From an uncultured Sphingomonadaceae bacterium (GTDB taxonomy: Bacteria > Pseudomonadota > Alphaproteobacteria > Sphingomonadales > Sphingomonadaceae), in contig CANLQE010000001.1 in the NCBI GenBank assembly GCA_947493215.1, forward strand, positions 2,171,404 to 2,235,403: a stretch of 64,000 nucleotides of DNA, written 5' to 3'. The notes under the pieces were generated by a model. The model had not been told where the DNA came from. It ran no database searches and was given only the letters and a program-made list of their open reading frames with translations. Every line of letters begins with the position of its first letter. Position 1 is the stretch's first letter. Of the stretch, positions 39,992 through 49,518 are shown one piece after another. The translations under genes were made by a program, and so were the position numbers.

Positions 39992-41188
39992 TTGCACAAT
40001 TTCCATGATGCGCAGGAGCTGACGAAGGCTCTTTGCCCCGACATTCCAGTTTTACTGAACCGCCCGCACGCAGCCCGGCGCGCAGCGCGCTACTTTGTCG
40101 AGCAATTTCCCGGCAAGTCGCTTTACGCGGTTAAGGCAAACCCCTCACCTGCCCTTTTGAAACTGTTGTTCAGTGAAGGTGTGACGCATTATGACGTTGC
40201 GTCGATTGACGAAGTGCGCCTTGTTCGCAGCACTTTGCCTGACGCAGTAGTTTGCTTCATGCATCCTATTAAGTCGGAAGGGGTCATTCGGGAGGCTTAT
40301 GCCGAACACGGTGTTCGCGTGTTTTCGCTCGACACTATGGAAGAGCTTGAGAAGATTGAACGGGCAACTGACAATGCAGATGATTTGACGCTTTGCGTGC
40401 GGATCAAGGTTGCGTCAGAATTTGCGCAGATCAGTCTGGCTTCCAAATTTGGCATAGATGTAGCTGATTCTGCAGCGCTCTTACAACGTGCGCGGCAGGC
40501 TGCTGATGAGCTCGGCATTTGTTTTCATGTTGGCAGTCAAGCAATGACGCCGCTTGCTTATGTTCATGCGCTTGAGCGGGTTCGTACCGCCATTGTAGAA
40601 GCTTCGGTTACCGTTGATATTGTTAATGTTGGCGGGGGATTTCCGTCCATTTATCCAGATATGACGCCGCCGTCGCTGAACCATTATTTTAGCGCAATTG
40701 ACCGGACGTTTGAAGATTTGCCGATCAGCTATTCCGCGGAGCTTTGGTGTGAGCCGGGCCGGGCATTGTCAGCCGAATATAATTCGTTGATCGTGAAAGT
40801 TGAGCAACGCCGCGGGAACGAGCTTTATATCAACGATGGCGCCTACGGCACGTTGTTCGACGCGGCCCATATCGGTTGGCGTTTTCCTGTGCAATTGCTC
40901 GGGAAAGGATCCGAGGGTGCGACGATGGAATATAGTTTCTACGGCCCTACATGCGACGACATAGATCATATGGCGGGACCATTTCTGCTGCCGGAAGATG
41001 TGAAAGCGGGCGATTACATAGAAATTGGTATGCTGGGCGCCTATGGATCGGCGATGCGAACCAAGTTTAACGGCTATGGTTCGATTGATGATTATGACGT
41101 GGCCGATGAACCGATGGCTAGCGTCTATGTTGGCGATAATCTTGATCGCACGGATCGCGAAAATGTGGTGTCCTTCCCCGGCGTTTAG
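39992..41188 (+). CDS. Ornithine (type III PLP, alanine-racemase fold) decarboxylase
   Basis: KSLYAVKANPSPALLKLLFSEGVTHYDVASIDEV; FHVGSQAM; VNVGGGFPS; FYGPTCDDIDHM; TTG start with purine-rich SD. Confidence 0.88.
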   Translation: MHNFHDAQELTKALCPDIPVLLNRPHAARRAARYFVEQFPGKSLYAVKANPSPALLKLLFSEGVTHYDVASIDEVRLVRSTLPDAVVCFMHPIKSEGVIREAYAEHGVRVFSLDTMEELEKIERATDNADDLTLCVRIKVASEFAQISLASKFGIDVADSAALLQRARQAADELGICFHVGSQAMTPLAYVHALERVRTAIVEASVTVDIVNVGGGFPSIYPDMTPPSLNHYFSAIDRTFEDLPISYSAELWCEPGRALSAEYNSLIVKVEQRRGNELYINDGAYGTLFDAAHIGWRFPVQLLGKGSEGATMEYSFYGPTCDDIDHMAGPFLLPEDVKAGDYIEIGMLGAYGSAMRTKFNGYGSIDDYDVADEPMASVYVGDNLDRTDRENVVSFPGV

Positions 41189-41261
41189 CGGTTCAATTCA
41201 GTTGCAATTGACAATTTACAATATGTAACGCAGGTTCCCACCCAATATTTGGGAGGATATC

Positions 41262-41690
41262 ATGAGCACTGCAATATTAGCACCAGCGGCTCTGCTGGTT
41301 ATCTGGTCGATTGTCATGCTTTTCTGGATGGCGGGAACGCGGCTTCCGGCCGCAAAGAAACTGGGTATAGACATCGCTGCAAAGCCCGGAGGGCGCGGGC
41401 CGGATATTGATCCAGGCATGCCGGACAAGGTTGCTTGGAAGTCCCACAATTACACTCATTTGATGGAACAGCCGACGCTATTTTATGCCATCGTCGTTAT
41501 ATTGGCGATTGCCGAGGCCGGAACAGGCATCAATCTATGGCTGGCATGGGGTTATGTCGCCCTGCGCATCATCCACAGTATCTGGCAGGCCACGGTTAAT
41601 CTTGTGAACGTCCGTTTCATGTTATTTGTGGCTTCAACGCTCTGCTTGTTGGTCATGGCGGTCAACGCGCTATTCACGACCTTAATCTAA
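41262..41690 (+). CDS. MAPEG family protein
   Basis: 142 aa, 4 TM; SHNYTHLMEQPTLFYAIVVILA...LRIIHSIWQATVN. Confidence 0.87.
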   Translation: MSTAILAPAALLVIWSIVMLFWMAGTRLPAAKKLGIDIAAKPGGRGPDIDPGMPDKVAWKSHNYTHLMEQPTLFYAIVVILAIAEAGTGINLWLAWGYVALRIIHSIWQATVNLVNVRFMLFVASTLCLLVMAVNALFTTLI

Positions 41691-41710
41691 ATTTATCTGG
41701 GGGAAAGAAA

Positions 41711-42145
41711 ATGGAAAATAGTCCTATATTACAACCTATTGTAGCACTTATTTTGTGGACGATGCTGATGTGGTTGTGGATGTATGTCACCCGCATTCCG
41801 GCCATGAACAAGGCGAAAGTCGATCCCGACAAACTGAGCCGAGAGTCAACTGCTGGAGGACTTGATGCGTTGTTGCCGCCGGAAATACAATGGAAGGCGC
41901 ACAACTATAATCACCTGCTAACTGAACCAACGCTATTCTATGCGGTGTGCTTCGTCCTGGCGCTCGTAGGGCAAGGCGATGGTCTCAACCTAACCATCGC
42001 ATGGGCTTACGTTGCCTTGCGGGTTCTACACAGCTTGATCCAAGCGACCGTAAACAAGATCATGTATCGCTTTTTGGTGTTTGCATTGTCCAGCCTGTGT
42101 ATTATCGCTCTGGCCATCCATGCTGCGATTGCGGTGTTCCACTAA
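41711..42145 (+). CDS. MAPEG family protein (paralogue)
   Basis: 144 aa; AHNYNHLLTEPTLFYAVCFVLALV...LRVLHSLIQATVNKIMYRF; clearly related to the preceding ORF. Confidence 0.87.
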   Translation: MENSPILQPIVALILWTMLMWLWMYVTRIPAMNKAKVDPDKLSRESTAGGLDALLPPEIQWKAHNYNHLLTEPTLFYAVCFVLALVGQGDGLNLTIAWAYVALRVLHSLIQATVNKIMYRFLVFALSSLCIIALAIHAAIAVFH

Positions 42146-42163
42146 CCAGAAACGGTCTCTCCC

Positions 42164-43123
42164 ATGCCTAACCTTCTGAATGTCGCCATAGTCCAAGCGG
42201 CACCTGTTCCGCTGTGCATCGACAAAGGGATAGAACAGGCCACTGCGCTCGCTAGCCAAGCCAGCGATGAAGGTGCAAAGCTTGTTGGCTTTGGTGAGAC
42301 ATTTTTGGGCGGTTACCCGGTCTGGCTCGATGAAGCGCCTGGTGCGGCGTTGTGGGATCACCCAGGGAGCAAAGCACTGCATCGTATATTGATGGATCAG
42401 GCGATTGTTGAGAACGATCCGCGGTTGGCGCCGTTGCAGGAATTGGCGGATACGAGGAAGCTTTGCATTTCGATCGGTGCGCATGAACGGCTTCGCTCTA
42501 GTCTCTATAATAACCAGATGGTGTTCCGCCCGGATATGCCGGTGCTAAACCATCGCAAGCTGGTTCCGACGCATGGAGAGCGCCTGATCTGGAACCGCGG
42601 CGATGGCTCTACCATCGACGTTCACCAGGCTGATTGGGGGCGCACAGGCAACCTAATCTGCTGGGAACATTGGATGCCACTTGCACGCGCAGCCATGCAT
42701 AATTTGCGGGAAGATGTGCATGTCGCCGCTTGGCCTACGGTGCGCGAAGCCTATCAGATCGCATCGCGGCATTACGCCTTTGAAGGCGGGTGTCATGTTC
42801 TTGCCGCAGGTACTCTGTTGCACCGCAGCGATTTGCTGGAGGGCTTGAAATTAGTCGGCGGCAATGCCGACGCGCTGGCACTGTTTAAGGAAATTCCCGA
42901 TGCGCAGCTGCAATTTGGACAGAGTATCATTGTCGGCCCAGATGCTTCTATCCTAGCCGAAGCGGGCGATCGCGACACCATCCTGACTGCCGAGATAAAT
43001 CTGGATGCCGGTAAAGAGGCAAAAGCTGCACTCGATGTTGACGGTCATTATTCCAGAGCGGATGTGTTCGATCTGACGGTAGATACCCGTTCAAAGGCAG
43101 GCGTGAATTGGTCCGAAGAATAA
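42164..43123 (+). CDS. Nitrilase / carbon-nitrogen hydrolase family protein
   Basis: Catalytic triad context GFGETFLGGYPVWLD (E), HRKLVPTHGERLIW (K), NLICWEHWMPLAR (C). Confidence 0.9.
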   Translation: MPNLLNVAIVQAAPVPLCIDKGIEQATALASQASDEGAKLVGFGETFLGGYPVWLDEAPGAALWDHPGSKALHRILMDQAIVENDPRLAPLQELADTRKLCISIGAHERLRSSLYNNQMVFRPDMPVLNHRKLVPTHGERLIWNRGDGSTIDVHQADWGRTGNLICWEHWMPLARAAMHNLREDVHVAAWPTVREAYQIASRHYAFEGGCHVLAAGTLLHRSDLLEGLKLVGGNADALALFKEIPDAQLQFGQSIIVGPDASILAEAGDRDTILTAEINLDAGKEAKAALDVDGHYSRADVFDLTVDTRSKAGVNWSEE

Positions 43124-43133
43124 CGTCTACGCG

Positions 43134-44351
43134 CTATTTCTTGGAAAAACTCGAAACCAACTCCACATGGGTCGACCATAGAAACTGACCCACCGGCCAT
43201 AATGTATCGAGCTTGTAGCCAGCGTCACATAACTGTTTTGCATCTCTCGCAAAACTCGCTGGGTTGCAGCTAATGTAACAGACTTTTGGCACGTTCGATT
43301 GGGCGATTTGAGCAATTTGATCACGGGCCCCCGCACGCGGTGGATCCAATATAACCGCCCCGAAACGATTTAACTCTTCTGGACTAAGCGCACGTCGGAA
43401 CAAATCACGATGTTCCGTAAATATCTGGCGGCCAGACAGGTTCGCTGCCATTTTTAAGGCACCTATCGCATCACGAGAGCCTTCGGCTGCATAAACTTTG
43501 CATTGTTCACCAAGAGCAAAAGTGAAGGTGCCAAGGCCAGCGAATAGATCGGCGACCAATTTGGCATCACCAACAGTCTCGAGCATTGCTGCAACCAGTG
43601 CCGCTTTTCCGTCACTCGTGGGCTGCAAAAAACTATTATGCGGCAAGGCGACAGCCAATCCACCAAAGGTGACCGTGACTGGATCCGGTTCCCACTGCGT
43701 CTCCGGCCCAAAGCCATTGTCAACAGACAGGCGCGCCAAACCATTGGTTTTAGCAAAAGCCGCCAGCGCTTCTCGCTGTTCCAAGTTTTCTGGTTCATAG
43801 TTTTTGATGCAAAGGTCGACGCCTTGATCCGCCAAACTCATCTCAACATTCATGTCATGTTTACGCCGCGCCACGGATTTCAGAAAACTACGCAGCGGGG
43901 CGATCACATCAAAAAGTTCAGGTCGCATGATTTCGCATTGTTTTAAATCGACAATCCGATGACTGCCCGCACCACTAAACCCCAGTTTGAAATACTTACC
44001 CATCATAGCAGCGCGCAGACTTGCCCGGATGCGACTTTTCGGTTTCGAAATTTGTGGCCGGTGCAATGTTCCGGCACTTATCCCCTGCCCCTCCAACGCA
44101 TAAGCCACACGATCAATGACAAATTGCGCGTAACTATCCTCATCCAATTGCTGAAGACTGCAACCACCACATTCTTTGAAATGCTGACAAGGCGGTTCAA
44201 CATGATGCGGACCTTTGATCAGTCCGCCATCTTCGCTCAATCGATCAAGCGGCGCGGAGAAAGCCACATGACGGCCATCGGCGGTGACGCCATCGCCTTT
44301 TGCGGCCACACGCAATATTACATTGATATCGGTTTCAGTGGTCATAGGCAC
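43134..44351 (-). CDS. 23S rRNA (uracil-5-)-methyltransferase (RumA/RlmD-like class I SAM RNA methyltransferase)
   Basis: CQHFKECGGCSLQQLDEDSYAQFV (Fe-S cysteines), DLFAGLGTFTFAL, VILDPPRAGARDQI, YISCNPASFARDAK. Confidence 0.9.
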   Translation of the reverse strand: MPMTTETDINVILRVAAKGDGVTADGRHVAFSAPLDRLSEDGGLIKGPHHVEPPCQHFKECGGCSLQQLDEDSYAQFVIDRVAYALEGQGISAGTLHRPQISKPKSRIRASLRAAMMGKYFKLGFSGAGSHRIVDLKQCEIMRPELFDVIAPLRSFLKSVARRKHDMNVEMSLADQGVDLCIKNYEPENLEQREALAAFAKTNGLARLSVDNGFGPETQWEPDPVTVTFGGLAVALPHNSFLQPTSDGKAALVAAMLETVGDAKLVADLFAGLGTFTFALGEQCKVYAAEGSRDAIGALKMAANLSGRQIFTEHRDLFRRALSPEELNRFGAVILDPPRAGARDQIAQIAQSNVPKVCYISCNPASFARDAKQLCDAGYKLDTLWPVGQFLWSTHVELVSSFSKK

Positions 44352-45745
44352 TCTTGTAGTGCTTTGGGTATATGTTCAATCAGTATCTCTGGCGAAAAGG
44401 CAGGTCCGGCTAATTTTGCGGCTCGACTATGGAGCCACTGCCCTTGTTTGGCGGCCAGAAAAGCGTCTTTTTCGCTCGCAAAACGCGCCGCTATAACGCC
44501 CGCAAGGACATCTCCTGTTCCCGCAGTTGAAAGCCAACTGGATGAGGGCGGGGTTAGTACCTGGCTACCAGTAGGGCTCGCTATCACACTGTCGCTGCCT
44601 TTATGTACCACCACCGCTCCGCTATCTTCAGCGAATTTCCCGGTCCGATCGATTTTTGACCCTCCGGTTTGCTCAGATATGGCGCTAAATTCTGCTCCAT
44701 GGGGCGTTAGTATCACGGGCGACGAGTGACCTTTCAAGCGACTGGCAGCCGTCTTGCTCAACACTACCAAAGCGTCGGCATCAAGCAAAACGGGTTTGCC
44801 AACGTCCATAACCAAATCCAGCAATTTTCCGGCATTGGTATCGCGACCTAATCCCGGTCCGATAATAATCACCCCAATTCGTTCATCGGACAATTGCATA
44901 TGCAACTGATCAAAATCCCTATGAGATTCGACTACGATACTATGATTGGGTGACGGAAAACCCGATTCGGCAAATATTTTCACATAGCCCGCGCCTGATC
45001 GCTGCGCTGCCAACGCTGCCAATTGGGCTGCTCCAGACATTTGACCGGCCACGACGGCTACCAATCCTCGACTATATTTGTGATCCGCACGACCGGGAGA
45101 ATCTATGAAGGGTTTTTCAAGCAATTGTATTTCTGAATTGGCATCAACGCCAATATCCACCCCAACCAGATCACCCATTAGCGCGCAGGCCGGTGCCAGA
45201 TAATGCGCAGGTTTATAAGCTCCAAGAGCAATGGTTAGATCATATGCTGAAATGACATTGAGCATCGCGCCGCTATCGGTTTCTATACCACTGGGCAGAT
45301 CAACCGCGACCCGTCTTTGCGCTCCATCGAACAATCGCTGATGATGGGCCAATAAATCGCCAGTAACTGGCCTCGTCAAACCTGTCCCAAACAGACAATC
45401 GATAAACTGCATCTCTGGTTGAGCGTCGGCCAATGCGAGTGTCTCGCCATGCCATAGGGACTTTGCATTTTTTGCTGCATCCGTTGCTGGTTCTGCACTG
45501 GCTGCGATTTTGACCACGGCACCTTTTTCCAAAAGTGCTTGAGCAATGACATAACCATCGCCGCCATTATTGCCGGGTCCGCAGAGCACGAGTGTTGTTG
45601 CGTGAGGCGCTGACCGCCAGATATAATCTGCAGCCCCCGAGCCGGCGCGGTGCATCAGCTCAATTACCGAAATTCCGCTGTCTATTAAATGCTGTTCGGC
45701 GGATCGCATGAGCGCCGCGGTGAGGATATGCCCATTGTTGAGCAT
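44342..45745 (-). CDS. Bifunctional NAD(P)H-hydrate epimerase / ADP-dependent NAD(P)H-hydrate dehydratase
   Basis: CGPGNNGGDGYVIAQALL; VILTPHGAEFSAIS; LSTAGTGDVLAGVIAA. Confidence 0.92.
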   Translation of the reverse strand: MLNNGHILTAALMRSAEQHLIDSGISVIELMHRAGSGAADYIWRSAPHATTLVLCGPGNNGGDGYVIAQALLEKGAVVKIAASAEPATDAAKNAKSLWHGETLALADAQPEMQFIDCLFGTGLTRPVTGDLLAHHQRLFDGAQRRVAVDLPSGIETDSGAMLNVISAYDLTIALGAYKPAHYLAPACALMGDLVGVDIGVDANSEIQLLEKPFIDSPGRADHKYSRGLVAVVAGQMSGAAQLAALAAQRSGAGYVKIFAESGFPSPNHSIVVESHRDFDQLHMQLSDERIGVIIIGPGLGRDTNAGKLLDLVMDVGKPVLLDADALVVLSKTAASRLKGHSSPVILTPHGAEFSAISEQTGGSKIDRTGKFAEDSGAVVVHKGSDSVIASPTGSQVLTPPSSSWLSTAGTGDVLAGVIAARFASEKDAFLAAKQGQWLHSRAAKLAGPAFSPEILIEHIPKALQECL

Positions 45746-45753
45746 CGCAACCC

Positions 45754-46167
45754 CTAGTTCCCGGCTTGTGGTGCTGGCTCTTCCGCCATTTTCATCCGTG
45801 CTGGCAGAATATATTTATCTGCTCCAACGCTGACCAATATTTTATCGCCTTCGACAATTTCAATTTTGGCTTTCTCAGACCCATCAGCAGCTTCCAGACC
45901 GCGACCGTCCGTGAGAATATTGAACCGGCGAAAACCACCATCAGGATGTCGAACAACCATAGTTACACCGTTTTCACCGGATAGTCTTTCGGTTTGGCAG
46001 CCACCGGTAAAATCGCTGTCGCCATTGATTGCGCATTCGATTCTGCCGTCATCGGCCGCTTGAGCGGCGGCCTCTTTTTCGGCCTCAGCTAAGACGCCAT
46101 TGTCCGGCATGCCGCATGCAGTAACCAGCAATAAAGCTGCGCAGGCACTAAATATCCGCATAGACAT
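45754..46167 (-). CDS. Hypothetical lipoprotein
   Basis: Lipobox-like signal [20 protein letters not shown]; 137 aa. Confidence 0.75.
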   Translation of the reverse strand: MSMRIFSACAALLLVTACGMPDNGVLAEAEKEAAAQAADDGRIECAINGDSDFTGGCQTERLSGENGVTMVVRHPDGGFRRFNILTDGRGLEAADGSEKAKIEIVEGDKILVSVGADKYILPARMKMAEEPAPQAGN

Positions 46168-47869
46168 GCTTTTCCGCTTTCGCTCCAGGATGAGTCACAG
46201 CACCTTTATATGCCGGACCGACATTTTGCGCATAGCGCCATAATGCGCCTGACCCATAATCATTCACATGTGGCTTGAAATGTGAACGCCGTTCTTCCAG
46301 AGTTTTTTCATCAACTTCCAGATCAATCACGCCGGATTTAGCATCAATATTGATAATATCGCCCTCTTCCACCAAACCAATCGGGCCGCCGTCGGCTGCC
46401 TCAGGCCCCACGTGACCGATACAGAAACCGCGCGTAGCGCCAGAGAAACGACCATCGGTGATAAGAGCGACTTTCTCCCCCATGCCTTGGCCGTAAAGCG
46501 CCGCTGTTGTCGCGAGCATTTCGCGCATACCAGGACCGCCTTTTGGTCCTTCATTGCGAATGACGACAACTGAGCCTTCTTTGATCTGACGTTGCTCTAC
46601 CGCTGCAAAAGCATCTTCTTCACATTCAAATATCTGCGCAGGACCGCGAAATTGTAGGCGCGCCATACCTGCAACTTTTACAATGGCTCCTTCTGGAGCT
46701 AGCGAGCCTTTCAGGCCGACCACGCCCCCAGTTTCTGTAATAGCATTCTTCACATCATAAATGACCTTCTGGTCGCTATTCCATGTAATCTCTTCGATAT
46801 TTTCACCTAGCGTCTTGCCAGTGACCGTGATGCAATCGCCGTTAAGCAAATCATTTTCCATCATGGTTTTCATCAGCATGTACACACCGCCTGCGTCGTG
46901 CATGTCTCTCGCGACATATTTTCCCCCAGGCTTCAAATCAGCTAGATAAGGTGTCGATTTAAAAGCTTCCGCAACATCAAACAGATCAAAATCAATACCT
47001 GCCTCGCTGGCCATAGCTGGCAGATGGAGCGCAGCATTGGTTGAACCGCCTGTCGCGGCAACGATCCGGGCTGCATTGACAAAGGCTTCTCTGGTACAAA
47101 TGTCGCGTGGACGCAGATTAAGTTCGATCAGGTCCATGACCTGCCGTCCTGCCGCAACTGCCATGGCATCGCGGGTTTCATATGGCGCTGGTGCCATGTT
47201 GCTGTTGGGCAGTGACAATCCGATCGCCTCTGCGACACAGGCCATGGTATTGGCCGTGAATTGGCCGCCGCATGCGCCATGCCCGGGGCACGCCACTTTT
47301 TCCAGTTCAATCAATTCCTGCAACGGACAATTGCCGGCGCTATGCTGGCCGACAGCTTCAAAAACGTCGACAACGGTAACATCTTCGTCGTGGAAACGGC
47401 CCGGTAATATCGAGCCGCCATAGACAAAAATAGACGGAACATTGAGCCGTAACATGGCCATCATCATACCAGGCAGACTTTTGTCACAACCGGCATAGGC
47501 GACGACGGCATCATAGCAATGGCCGCGAACACTGACTTCGACCGAGTCCGCAATCACTTCACGGGAAACCAGCGAAGATTTCATTCCCTGATGCCCCATC
47601 GCGATGCCGTCGGTCACGGTAATCGTATTGAACCGACGCGGAGTGCCGCCCCCTTCGATGACGCCTTGGCGCGCCATATCAGCCTGAGAATCCAGCAATG
47701 TGTTGCAAGGCGCACTGTCATTACCTGCAGAAGCAATACCAACAAACGGCTTTGCGATGTCCTCTTCCGTCATGCCCATAGCGTAATAATAGCTACGCTG
47801 GGGTGCGCGTTCTGGGCCGACGCTGACATGGCGGCTGGGAAGTTTGGATTTATCGAACGTCCGGGTCAT
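46148..47869 (-). CDS. ilvD: Dihydroxy-acid dehydratase
   Basis: [60 protein letters not shown]; start at [15 protein letters not shown]. Confidence 0.95.
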   Translation of the reverse strand: MTRTFDKSKLPSRHVSVGPERAPQRSYYYAMGMTEEDIAKPFVGIASAGNDSAPCNTLLDSQADMARQGVIEGGGTPRRFNTITVTDGIAMGHQGMKSSLVSREVIADSVEVSVRGHCYDAVVAYAGCDKSLPGMMMAMLRLNVPSIFVYGGSILPGRFHDEDVTVVDVFEAVGQHSAGNCPLQELIELEKVACPGHGACGGQFTANTMACVAEAIGLSLPNSNMAPAPYETRDAMAVAAGRQVMDLIELNLRPRDICTREAFVNAARIVAATGGSTNAALHLPAMASEAGIDFDLFDVAEAFKSTPYLADLKPGGKYVARDMHDAGGVYMLMKTMMENDLLNGDCITVTGKTLGENIEEITWNSDQKVIYDVKNAITETGGVVGLKGSLAPEGAIVKVAGMARLQFRGPAQIFECEEDAFAAVEQRQIKEGSVVVIRNEGPKGGPGMREMLATTAALYGQGMGEKVALITDGRFSGATRGFCIGHVGPEAADGGPIGLVEEGDIINIDAKSGVIDLEVDEKTLEERRSHFKPHVNDYGSGALWRYAQNVGPAYKGAVTHPGAKAEKHVYADI

Positions 47870-47929
47870 TTTCTTGTCCTGCAAAAAAGGGAGCTATATT
47901 TGCCAATCCTCCTTCCAAAACTGGACCTA

Positions 47930-48655
47930 TCACGCAAGCCCTGTTCGTATTTTATCGCTGATTCGCAGCAATATATCCGCAAAACGGCGCTGACCGGTTT
48001 CATGTGCAATTAAATCCTGTCGAATCTCGATTTCCGTGTAGGCCTTTCCGATATCTTCAGCCTGCCGTTTCATCGTCGCGTGAAGGTCTTTGCCAGAATA
48101 AGGTAGCTGATCACCGACCACTAGTTCCTCTTGTTCGAGAAACTGAATAGCAAGGCGCGAGGCTGTCTCTTGTTCGTTGTACAGAACACCAATTTCCCAA
48201 GGCCGCATTTCCATCATACCGGACCGCAGCTTTGGTGTGAAGCTATGCAGAAACAGTATTAGCACGGGATCTAGGTCTTGGATCAGCCTAGCTAGACGAT
48301 CATGATAAGGACGGAAAAACCGGTCAAGGCGAGCGGCTCTTTCCTCATCATCGACTGCATTCCCGGTTATTTCAACGCCATCGCTACGAGGCGGAATGAC
48401 ATTCGCTTCGTCGGGAAAACGATTGAGGTCTACTACAAGCCGGGAAACGGTTGCCAAAATGGCTATATGGCCGGTTTTCTCGGCCATATAGCGCGCAATA
48501 TTGGCGACTCCGATATCATAAGCGATATGATCCTCGAGAAATTGAGGATCGATACCAAGGTCTATATCCGCCGGAACGTGATTGGATGCATGATCAACAA
48601 CGATCAATACGCCGCGTTTTTGCGGTACACCCAGAATTTCGAATGGTTCGATCAT
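47930..48655 (-). CDS. N-formylglutamate amidohydrolase family protein
   Basis: VVDHASNHVPADIDLGI; DLNRFPDEANVIPPRSDGVEI; LFLHSFTPKLRSGMMEMRPWEIGVLYN; ATGA overlap with ispE. Confidence 0.88.
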   Translation of the reverse strand: MIEPFEILGVPQKRGVLIVVDHASNHVPADIDLGIDPQFLEDHIAYDIGVANIARYMAEKTGHIAILATVSRLVVDLNRFPDEANVIPPRSDGVEITGNAVDDEERAARLDRFFRPYHDRLARLIQDLDPVLILFLHSFTPKLRSGMMEMRPWEIGVLYNEQETASRLAIQFLEQEELVVGDQLPYSGKDLHATMKRQAEDIGKAYTEIEIRQDLIAHETGQRRFADILLRISDKIRTGLA

Positions 48656-49518
48656 TTCAATCCTCCAATCATTGTCCACGTGTTTGGCGAGGCATTTTGC
48701 ACCACAGCAGTGACCTTCATTCTAGCAGCGCGGGCCTCATCTATTGTTTTATACAATGCGAAACAAGTTGCGCCAGAGCCTGACATTTTTGCCATAATCG
48801 GGAATGTTTCAGCCAATCTCGCTAAAATTTTACTGATCTCCGGAGCTAAGCGTTCTGCCGGTACCTGCAAATCATTCCGGCCGTTAAGAGCAACGTCCAT
48901 CGGGCCGCCGCTTGGCAAAGCACCGCGATCAACGCCGTCCCAATCCTTAAAAATGGCAGCCGTCGAAAGCGGTATCAATGGATTTACCAAAAGCGCAAAA
49001 TAGCCAGACAGTTCACCATTGTTCAAAGGTATCAGATTCTGTCCGATCCCTTCACCTCGACAGGTTTGACTGAGCACACATGCCGGTACGTCCGCACCAA
49101 GCGGTGCCGAAAGCTCCGCCAGTTCTTCGACAGCCAGACCGATATCCCAAAACCGATTAAGCAGACGTAACGCCGCAGCGGCATCCGCAGAGCCGCCACC
49201 AATACCGGATGCTATCGGCAAACGCTTATCCAGAATAATATGTGCTTCAGGCCGCATGTTGACCTTCGTCGCCAATAGGCACGCCGCATCTAGTATCAAA
49301 TTGTCGGTGGCGCTTAGTCCGTCGCCAAATGGTCCGGTGATCGAAAGATTAATCCCCTCTCCCTCTCGGACCGAAACGATGTCACCCTGATCCAGAAAAG
49401 CGAATATTGTCTCGATATCATGATAACCATCGGGAAGTCGCCGCCGAACATGCAGCGCGAGATTAATCTTCGCGCACGCAATCTCGCTATCAACATTGTC
49501 CGCCTGATTCATTATCAT
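48652..49518 (-). CDS. ispE: 4-diphosphocytidyl-2-C-methyl-D-erythritol kinase
   Basis: CAKINLALHVRRRLPDGYHDIETIFAFLD; LPIASGIGGGSADAAAALRLLNRFW; GHMK kinase fold. Confidence 0.93.
   Translation of the reverse strand: MIMNQADNVDSEIACAKINLALHVRRRLPDGYHDIETIFAFLDQGDIVSVREGEGINLSITGPFGDGLSATDNLILDAACLLATKVNMRPEAHIILDKRLPIASGIGGGSADAAAALRLLNRFWDIGLAVEELAELSAPLGADVPACVLSQTCRGEGIGQNLIPLNNGELSGYFALLVNPLIPLSTAAIFKDWDGVDRGALPSGGPMDVALNGRNDLQVPAERLAPEISKILARLAETFPIMAKMSGSGATCFALYKTIDEARAARMKVTAVVQNASPNTWTMIGGLK

Noticed and set aside
43959-44729. 256-aa plus-strand ORF
   Set aside because: Spans the antisense of two well-supported genes (rRNA methyltransferase and nnrDE).
48302-49003. 233-aa plus-strand ORF
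   Set aside because: Antisense to the N-formylglutamate amidohydrolase and ispE genes.
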